A stretch of 35,016 bases of DNA from Candidatus Babeliales bacterium. GTDB taxonomy: Bacteria > Babelota > Babeliae > Babelales > JABDEC01. The stretch covers positions 1-35,016 of the forward strand of contig JARLHJ010000013.1 in the NCBI GenBank assembly GCA_031292305.1. Reading direction: 5' to 3'. The translations under genes and the position numbers were made by a program. This document shows, in pieces, positions 29,907 through 35,016 of the stretch. The notes under the pieces are model-generated. The model ran no database searches. It was given only the letters and a program-made list of their open reading frames with translations, and was not told where the DNA came from. Position 1 is the first letter of the stretch. Every line of letters starts with the position of its first letter.

Positions 29907-31016
29907 ATAGACACCGTAGTTCTTACATTAACCAAAGATATGTATCATATCAGTGAGCCTGATAAGTTTAAGCCTTCAGCAGAATGGGTTAATAATCCCA
30001 CTGCTAAAATACGTAACATGCAATCTAAACAGAACCCAACTAAAAAAGAATTGCTTGCAGGTATTTACAAGCCACGTTTAACAATTGCGCATCGTATTAA
30101 CAATTTTGGCAGCCAGGTAATGCTGAAAATTGAATTATCTCTGCCCAAGCTAATATATGGCAATAACTTTGATGAACTTAAACTTAAAGATTTTTCTGAT
30201 GTAATAACTAAACTTGTAGATGTTTTGAAAGATATGGGTGTTATAGTCACCGCCAATGTTCTTACAAAATCACCTGTAGCTGTGATTCATTATTCAAAAA
30301 ATATTCCTTTCACGGATGGTTCCATTCCGTATCACTATATAAATAAAATTAAAGAAGCTAATATTCAACTTACACTAGATGTAAATCAAACTGATTATCG
30401 CAATGATGGTCACAGTTACAAATGGCATTGTAATGCATATGAAGTTGTGTTCTACGACAAAATTAAAGATCTGGAAAAGGCAAAGTAGAGCAGCAAACGT
30501 TCTATAGAAAAAGATAGTGATTTGCAATTAAATATCTTCAATTCCAAAAAGGGGACTATGTTAGAGATTCTGCGAATGGAAGTGCGCCTTAATAAGCGTG
30601 ATAAAATGAAACAACTTTTTAAGAAGTTAAATGTCAAAACAAATTTAACTTTTAAAAGTTTGTTTAAACCCAGCATTTCTAAAAAAGTTCTTCTGCATTA
30701 CCTTGATGAAATTGAAAATAAACGGCCTGCGCTGCTTGATTATCAAGTTACAAGTGATAAGGGCTTACTTTCTGATTTAGTTTTTTACAATCCTGATCTT
30801 GGACCAAAACAAGTTTTACAAATGTATGGATTAAAGAAAGCATTGGGAGTTGTTAATTTGCGTGAGTTGCGCACTTTGTTTGGTGCTTATAGCGATAGAA
30901 GTTGGTATCGATTGATTGCTGATGCTAATAAAATTAGATTGCCTCTTGTTAATGATTCGTTCAAGCCTATACGTGATTGTGTTTTAAAATTTAAGCCATT
31001 GAAACTTGTAGATTAA
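29904..31016 (+). pseudogene. Phage/plasmid replication-protein-like gene with one in-frame amber codon
   Basis: One frame is open for 371 codons except for a TAG at 30486-30488. Before it: MIDTVVLTLTKDMYHISEPD, SKQNPTKKELLAGIYKPRLT, LKIELSLPKLIYGNNFDELK, KDMGVIVTANV, HYINKIKEANIQLTLDVNQT, HSYKWHCNAYEVVFYDKIKD, LEKAK. After it: SSKRSIEKDSDLQLNIF, MLEILRMEVRLNKRDKMKQL, FKSLFKPSISKKVLLHYLDE, LGPKQVLQMYGLKKALG. The pattern is like gene II/X-type replication initiators of filamentous phages and related plasmids (a family call made by eye). The downstream piece could be made separately from TTG 30522. The gene has no good ribosome binding site. A PAF-acetylhydrolase-like gene begins one base after its stop. 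Two further decayed copies exist in the window. Confidence 0.7.
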
Positions 31017-31017
31017 T

Positions 31018-32163
31018 ATGTTGTATTACATTCTAATTACTTTATTATTAGGAACGCGCATAATGACACAAGAAAAAATTCAATTACCAAAGCCAACAGG
31101 TCCCTATAATGTTGGTATGAGCACACATTTTTTAAAAGATATATCACGCCATCATAATAATGAAAAAAGTCGACCTCTTTTAGTGCACATTTATTATCCA
31201 TCTGTGGAAATAAAAAAAGAATATCCTTCTTATCTCTCTGATGCTATGCATCTTTACAAGGAAAAGCTTGCTCGTACACATAAAAAAGAAGATCTCGAGT
31301 ATTTTGATAGGATAAGAGATTGGGCCATGCCTGATGCTCCGATCGATACAAAGAATTCTCCATTTCCCGTTCTGTTTTTCTCACCTGGTTTTCTTATGGC
31401 TGCACAATTATATTCATCTTTGACTGAAGAAATGGCTAGTCATGGATATGTTGTGGTTGCAATTAATCACACTGATGCTTGTTGGCCAGTGAGGTTCCCT
31501 GATGGGTCTAGTCCAGTAATTTTGCCAGAACTTGCGAATATATTTTCTAACAAAGAGCGATCATGCATGCAAACATTTGCTATGACCCAAGAAACATGGA
31601 TTAAAGATGTTGAGTTTGTCCTTTCATGGCTGCGAAATCAACCATTAACAAAATCTCTTGATTTGTCTGCCATGGGTATATTTGGCCATTCATTTGGAGG
31701 AAGCATTGCGGTTGAAGCGGCACGGCACAATAAAGCTTTTAGAGCTCTTGCAAATTTGGATGGGTTCTTATTTGGTCCTAATTGGGATAAGCAATTTGAA
31801 ACACCAAGTTTATTTGTTGTAGCGGAAAAACAATTCACACATGAAGAGGGTCTTAATGCAGGACTTAACATAGAACAATGTGATAATTTGTTAGCAAGAC
31901 ATTCCAAAAAACTTTTTGATCAATTAAAAAATAATGCGTTTTTTGTAACGGTAAAAAATGCTGACCATGCATCCTTTGTCGATTCAAAGCTTATAAAAAG
32001 TCCTCTGTCCAAAAATGTAATTAATCCTCTTGAAGGCATTGAAATCACTCGTGCCTTACTTGTAGATTTTTTTGATCATTATTTAAGAAATAAAAAAGTG
32101 GCTTTACTTGAAAACAAAATTCTCAATTCTACGATATTATCGTCAAACAAAAATAATTTTTAA
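31018..32163 (+). CDS. PAF-acetylhydrolase-like alpha/beta hydrolase
   Basis: The 381-residue frame starts at an ATG one base after the rep stop; it opens with a hydrophobic stretch (LYYILITLLLG) that may be a worn signal peptide. An ATG at 31063 with AGGAA about 9 bases upstream would give a 366-residue protein without it, and I cannot choose. The domain follows platelet-activating-factor acetylhydrolases: KPTGPYNVG, PVLFFSPGFLMAAQLYSSL (oxyanion region), YVVVAINHTDA, GIFGHSFGGS with S225, ANLDGF with D248, and ADHASF with H317. The family removes short acyl chains from the sn-2 position of phospholipids. Cargo position next to rep suggests transfer with the element. Confidence 0.82.
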   Translation: MLYYILITLLLGTRIMTQEKIQLPKPTGPYNVGMSTHFLKDISRHHNNEKSRPLLVHIYYPSVEIKKEYPSYLSDAMHLYKEKLARTHKKEDLEYFDRIRDWAMPDAPIDTKNSPFPVLFFSPGFLMAAQLYSSLTEEMASHGYVVVAINHTDACWPVRFPDGSSPVILPELANIFSNKERSCMQTFAMTQETWIKDVEFVLSWLRNQPLTKSLDLSAMGIFGHSFGGSIAVEAARHNKAFRALANLDGFLFGPNWDKQFETPSLFVVAEKQFTHEEGLNAGLNIEQCDNLLARHSKKLFDQLKNNAFFVTVKNADHASFVDSKLIKSPLSKNVINPLEGIEITRALLVDFFDHYLRNKKVALLENKILNSTILSSNKNNF

Positions 32164-32178
32164 ATAAAAGTTGATATA

Positions 32179-32190
32179 GAAAAACCCTTG
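32179..32190 (+). repeat. GAAAAACCCTTG motif, copy 2
   Basis: Same 12-mer as at 19589 and 33718, preceded by TTTAAATAA about 20 bases upstream and lying just after a cargo gene stop, as in copy 1. Confidence 0.6.
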
Positions 32191-32263
32191 AAAATAATGA
32201 TGTCTAAAAATTTACATCTAAAGATAAACTCAAGGAAATTTTCTTCACTAAAATTTATATAAT

Positions 32264-32435
32264 TTAATAAAAAATTGCTTTTTCTTTCTTTGCATAATAC
32301 GACTGAATTGGATAAATGATGTAGTGACCTTGATCAAAGTATCGTGCTAATCGATTTTCATTCGCTGTATTGGATATGTATGCGTGTTTTTTTCTTGAAT
32401 TGGGGTTTTTTATATTCCCAAAACCACTTTTTCAT
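32264..32435 (-). pseudogene. Possible small decayed gene
   Basis: From an ATG at 32435 the minus strand reads MKKWFWEYKKPQFKKKTRIH and IQYSE, then a stop; in the next frame the sequence continues NENRLARYFDQGHYIIYPIQ and SYYAKKEKAIFY to a TAA. Both parts look like protein rather than noise (few stops, mixed hydrophobic and charged residues), so a single frameshift in a 57-codon gene is possible. I do not recognise the family. Confidence 0.3.
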
Positions 32436-32580
32436 ACTTTTCTTATTTTAATCGCCTTTTTAACTACTTTAAACCTGGCTTTTATTATTTCTTTCTCAAG
32501 CTGACAATTTCATTGATTTTTATTAGTTACTTTTGCTACGCTATTAATATGAAAAATATTACTAATAAAGGAATATAAAA

Positions 32581-33432
32581 ATGAAGATAAATCAAATGTT
32601 ATTAATCATGGGTATCTTAGTTTTCTGTAATTCAATTAAATCGGCAGAACCGGCTGGTGCTATAGAAAATGGTGCAATTGCTGATGAAAATATGAGTCGA
32701 GAAAAAGAATTACAGTTCTTGCTGAATAATATTTTTCATTCGAAAGATATTATTGCGCTTGATATTTATCTTAAACAGCACCCGGAAGCGTATGAGCGCT
32801 TTCCTTATCTTTTAAAAACTCTTAAGGTATCTATAGAAGCAGTTAACTTTCCGCTTTTTAATTATTTGCTTGCAAAGTGGCCTAATTCAGTTAATGAAGC
32901 AACAAAAGGATTTTTACCTATAGGTACAGTAATAAGAGCAAGAACAAAAGCATTATACAGCAGCGATTCTAAAGTATTATTAGATAACTACTATAGTAGT
33001 ATAATATCATACCATATTTATTCTAAGCATGATGCTGAAGTCTTGTTAACCATGTTTAAGTTATTAGTGAATCATGGTGCTAATTTAGAATTCATGGATC
33101 TGAGTTCTAGTAACCCTGCTAAAGACCCTGGGAATAATCCTCTCGTATATGCGGCTAGTAATGGTGATTATGAAATTGTTAAGTTCTTAGTTTCAAAGAG
33201 AGCGGGAGCCAAGTTTGTTGTAAATGCCCTTGATGCTGCAAGAGCAAATATCGTAAATCATCCCTGGGATTATAATTCAGCAAAAAATGAAAATTTGCGA
33301 AAAATAGTTTCTTTTTTAGAGGGCTATTTAAAATCACGGCGTGAAAATACTATTTTCAAACAAGTTCTTAGAGGGAAAAACATAACACAGGACCTAGGCA
33401 TAGCCTCATGTGTATCTGAATATATATTGTGA
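32581..33432 (+). CDS. Secreted ankyrin-repeat protein, C-terminally truncated
   Basis: The 283-residue protein starts after AAAGGA and has a signal peptide (MKINQMLLIMGILVFCNSIKS, cut near SAEPA). Helical repeats fill the mature part; ankyrin consensus is clear in LLTMFKLLVNHGANLEF and in NPLVYAASNGDYEIVKFLVSKRAG (about residues 158-210), and weaker before that. The C-terminal 60 residues (KNENLRKIVSFLEGYLKSRR) look like a further, degenerate repeat. After the TGA the frame goes on with PKALEKAAINEIK and other ankyrin-like pieces to 33596, so the protein has been shortened. Ankyrin proteins mediate protein binding and are common effectors of intracellular bacteria. Its partner is unknown. 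Confidence 0.8.
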   Translation: MKINQMLLIMGILVFCNSIKSAEPAGAIENGAIADENMSREKELQFLLNNIFHSKDIIALDIYLKQHPEAYERFPYLLKTLKVSIEAVNFPLFNYLLAKWPNSVNEATKGFLPIGTVIRARTKALYSSDSKVLLDNYYSSIISYHIYSKHDAEVLLTMFKLLVNHGANLEFMDLSSSNPAKDPGNNPLVYAASNGDYEIVKFLVSKRAGAKFVVNALDAARANIVNHPWDYNSAKNENLRKIVSFLEGYLKSRRENTIFKQVLRGKNITQDLGIASCVSEYIL

Positions 33433-33596
33433 CCTAAAGCTTTAGAAAAAGCAGCTATTAATGAAATTAAATAAGGATTAAAAAGAACCGTTAAACGATT
33501 TTATTGAAGCCAATCCTATGTTATGGAAATAATGCATATGATGTGGCATTAGAATCAAATAATCAAGAAGTTATTAATATATTAAAATCATATTAA
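33433..33596 (+). pseudogene. Decayed 3' end of the ankyrin gene
   Basis: Directly after the TGA the same frame reads PKALEKAAINEIK to a TAA; later, after frame changes, NNAYDVALESNNQEVINILK and SY end at a TAA at 33594-33596. The last segment is a good ankyrin repeat half. From 33597 to 33717 nothing is seen. Confidence 0.65.
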
Positions 33597-33717
33597 TATG
33601 CCTGCATTATCTCCTAATTAAAATAATATGAATTTATATAATTGCGTAAGTTATAAAAATTTATTAGACCTCAACTTTATTTGATACTTAAAAAAATATT
33701 TAAATAATATTTATACA

Positions 33718-33729
33718 GAAAAACCCTTG
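33718..33729 (+). promoter_or_regulatory. GAAAAACCCTTG motif, copy 3, before the recombinase
   Basis: Copy 3 of the 12-mer extends to CCCTTGTCTGTGG and lies about 60 bases before the recombinase ATG. TTGTCT could be its -35 box, although the best -10-like sequence (TATACG) is only 14 bases away. Confidence 0.4.
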
Positions 33730-33786
33730 TCTGTGGTAAAATAAGATATACGAAAAATTACATCACACACAAACAAGAGTTAAATT

Positions 33787-34602
33787 ATGAAAGCTATTTT
33801 AATTGCACGCGTAAGTACGGAAGAACAAAAAGAAGCAGGAAATTCTTTGCCTGCACAAGTTGCTCGTCTTGAAATTTATTGCAAAAACAGAAACTTTGAA
33901 ATTCTAAAAGTATGCAGCTTTGATGAAAGCGCCTATAAAAATCAAAGAAGTGAGTTTGACAACATTATAGATTATATCATAAGCCAAAAAGATAAGGTAG
34001 CAGTTTGTTGTGATAAAGTTGATAGAATTTCACGTAATATCTTTGATGTACTTGCACACAAAAGGCTGGCAAGCATGGTGCAAAATGGTTTAGAGAAGAA
34101 ACTATAACTGAAGAACTTGGAAAAATGTTTAAAAGTCTTCAAGTTCCTAAAACAGTGGTTGCCAATGTTATTGAAACTCTTAATAAAGTCCAAGAAGCTA
34201 AAGTTGCTTTTCATGATAAAGAACTTGAACAATTGACTACGGAAAAAAAATTACACACGAATGATGGACAATTTGTATCTTGATAAACTTAAAGGGAGAA
34301 TTACTGACAGTGAGTATGACAGGTTTTACCAATCATTTAGAAATGAAGTTATTCAAATTAATACTCGTCTTGCATCTTTGCAACAAGCTGAAAATGATTA
34401 TTTTATTACTGCAAAATACGTTCTAGATCTACTAACTTGTGCTTATGAACTATTTATAAGTTCTGACGTTGAGGAAAGAAGACAGTTTATTAATCTTGTC
34501 TGCTCGAACCTGATAATTGAAGATGATAAAGTGCTGTGGGAGCTGAGAAAGCCATTCGATTTGATCCTAAATTGTTCGGATAATCTCTTATGGCGGGACT
34601 GA
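33787..34602 (+). pseudogene. Broken large serine recombinase
   Basis: The gene opens with a serine-recombinase catalytic domain: MKAILIARVSTEEQKEAGNS (S10 in RVSTEEQ), SLPAQVARLEIYCKNRNFEI, FDESAYKNQRSEFDNII and CDKVDRISRNIFDVL (the Arg motif). Then some 250 residues (recombinase domain, zinc ribbon) are missing. The end of the protein follows in other frames: HGAKWFREETITEELGKMFK and SLQVPKTVVANVIETLNKVQ, up to a run of eight A (34243-34250), where the frame shifts again to MMDNLYLDKLKGRITDSEYD and the C-terminal LWELRKPFDLIL. The stop at 34600-34602 lies inside the tRNA-Asp gene on the other strand. The enzyme is inactive and marks an old integration at the tRNA. Confidence 0.88.
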
Positions 34603-34668
34603 TGGGGCTCGAACCCACGACCTTCCGCGTGACAGGCGGACGCTCTGACCAAACTGAGCTACAGTCCC
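34591..34668 (-). tRNA. tRNA-Asp (GTC)
   Basis: On the minus strand a full cloverleaf can be drawn: acceptor GGGACTG/CAGTCCC, D-arm GCTC/GAGC, anticodon stem TCCGC/GCGGA with loop CTGTCAC (anticodon GTC), variable AGGTC, T-arm GTGGG/CCCAT with TTCGAGC loop, discriminator G and an encoded CCA. The 3' end is shared with the last codons of the broken recombinase on the plus strand. Confidence 0.96.
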
Positions 34669-34707
34669 TTAAGAAAATTTCAGGGAATAATTTATATAAT
34701 AGAAAAT

Positions 34708-34740
34708 GGCCTGCCATACGAAGCCTTGGCGAAGTATGGC
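34708..34740. repeat. Hairpin repeat next to tRNA-Asn (R5, copy a)
   Basis: GGCCTGCCATACGAAGCCTT matches GGCCTGCCATCCGTAGCCTT at 34974-34993 in 18 of 20 bases. GCCATAC (34713-34719) pairs with GTATGGC (34734-34740) around an inner GCC/GGC, so the spacer forms a hairpin whose 3' arm includes the tRNA-Asn CCA end. Confidence 0.7.
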
Positions 34741-34812
34741 TCCCCGGGCAGGACTCGAACCTGCGACCTAATGATTAACAGTCATTTGCTCTGCCGACTG
34801 AGCTACCGAGGA
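34737..34812 (-). tRNA. tRNA-Asn (GTT)
   Basis: Minus-strand cloverleaf: acceptor TCCTCGG/CCGGGGA, D-arm GCTC/GAGC, anticodon stem AATGA/TCATT with loop CTGTTAA (anticodon GTT), T-arm GCAGG/CCTGC with TTCGAGT loop, discriminator G and CCA encoded. It precedes tRNA-Asp by 68 bases on the same strand and may be co-transcribed with it. Confidence 0.96.
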
Positions 34813-34973
34813 ATATATTTCTAAGATTTAGGTGTTCTTATGGTTCTGTCCAGGCTTTGCAGCTACGCCGGGATAGGTACATTTTGGTACTCACCACAAA
34901 AGAGTAAGGAGTTTATTAAATTAATTTTTAACGATGCAGCGAATAGCTGCCGTAAAAATACCATTAAGAAACT

Positions 34974-34993
34974 GGCCTGCCATCCGTAGCCTT
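34974..34993. repeat. R5, copy b
   Basis: Second copy of GGCCTGCC...AGCCTT at the right edge, cut by the window before its pairing arm. The bases between tRNA-Asn and this repeat hold a 33-codon minus-strand frame (34863-34964) that I cannot support as a gene. Confidence 0.6.
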
Positions 34994-35016
34994 CTACTAC
35001 ACTCTTCGAGTTTCGA

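Larger units (their letters stand above)
32164..32580. other. Intergenic stretch before the ankyrin gene
   Basis: The stretch holds the GAAAAACCCTTG motif (copy 2, 32179-32190) near its left end and a possible minus-strand gene remnant at 32264-32435. The last 35 bases carry a weak TATTAC -10-like box and AAAGGA for the ankyrin gene. Nothing else is seen. Confidence 0.5.

Noticed and set aside
30486-30488. General recoding of TAG as an amino acid
   Set aside because: Several clearly complete genes (symporter, first dipeptidase, DUF4234-like protein) end in TAG at the expected length, so TAG is an ordinary stop here.
19589-33729. Insertion-sequence inverted repeats
   Set aside because: The GAAAAACCCTTG copies are all in the same orientation, and no transposase gene lies between or beside them.
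34863-34964. 33-codon minus-strand frame at the right edge
   Set aside because: Short, no ribosome binding site and no recognisable motif; it lies among tRNA-flanking repeats. It could be part of something beyond the window but cannot be supported.

Overview
The window is a strongly AT-rich bacterial segment that reads like the genome of an intracellular or amoeba-associated, Gram-negative-type bacterium. My best guess, by inference only, is the Dependentiae (TM6/Babeliae) or a similar host-dependent lineage. The reasons are: roughly two thirds of the proteins begin with a Sec signal peptide or lipobox; there is a beta-barrel protein ending in an aromatic residue; and there are eukaryote-type or host-directed families (PP2C phosphatase, ankyrin repeats, LicD, choline-kinase-like, PAF-acetylhydrolase-like, cholylglycine-hydrolase-like). 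Classical metabolic operons are almost absent. Gene symbols are given only where the family is clear.

Positions 1-17,400 are mostly single genes on alternating strands: a Gly/His-rich secreted protein (cut by the left edge), an exported PP2C, two exported or membrane-anchored methyltransferase-like proteins, a frameshifted CsaA-type tRNA-binding protein, a PutP-like sodium:proline symporter, an outer-membrane-like barrel next to a VanX-type D-Ala-D-Ala dipeptidase, a serine beta-lactamase-fold protein lacking its catalytic serine, a secreted Ntn C-N hydrolase, dCTP deaminase, a lipase-like hydrolase, an ATPase, a possible GxxH (TIKI/ChaN-like) hydrolase, and a convergent pair of an exported LicD protein and a choline-kinase-like lipoprotein.

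Positions 17,400-34,600 form an accessory region. It holds one near-complete replication-protein gene (29904-31016, one in-frame amber) and two decayed copies of it (18774-18993, 22861-23043), several families of dispersed repeats, a 1.57-kb duplicated operon (alpha/beta hydrolase plus thioredoxin-like lipoprotein; the second copy is frameshifted), and cargo genes packed against the rep copies: a DUF4234-like membrane protein, a cyclase, a MarR/GNAT/YbaK operon and a PAF-acetylhydrolase-like protein. Two secreted proteins of unknown family here end in perfect CaaX boxes (CLMQ and CVIQ), which suggests they are prenylated by a eukaryotic host. The region ends in a broken large serine recombinase whose 3' end runs into the 3' end of a tRNA-Asp gene, followed by tRNA-Asn. 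This is the usual layout of an old integration site.

The common theme is host interaction. Several exported proteins (methyltransferases, kinase-like proteins, LicD, GNAT) need cofactors that are not found in the periplasm, so they probably work in host compartments or are tethered. No CRISPR array, rRNA or intact insertion sequence was seen.
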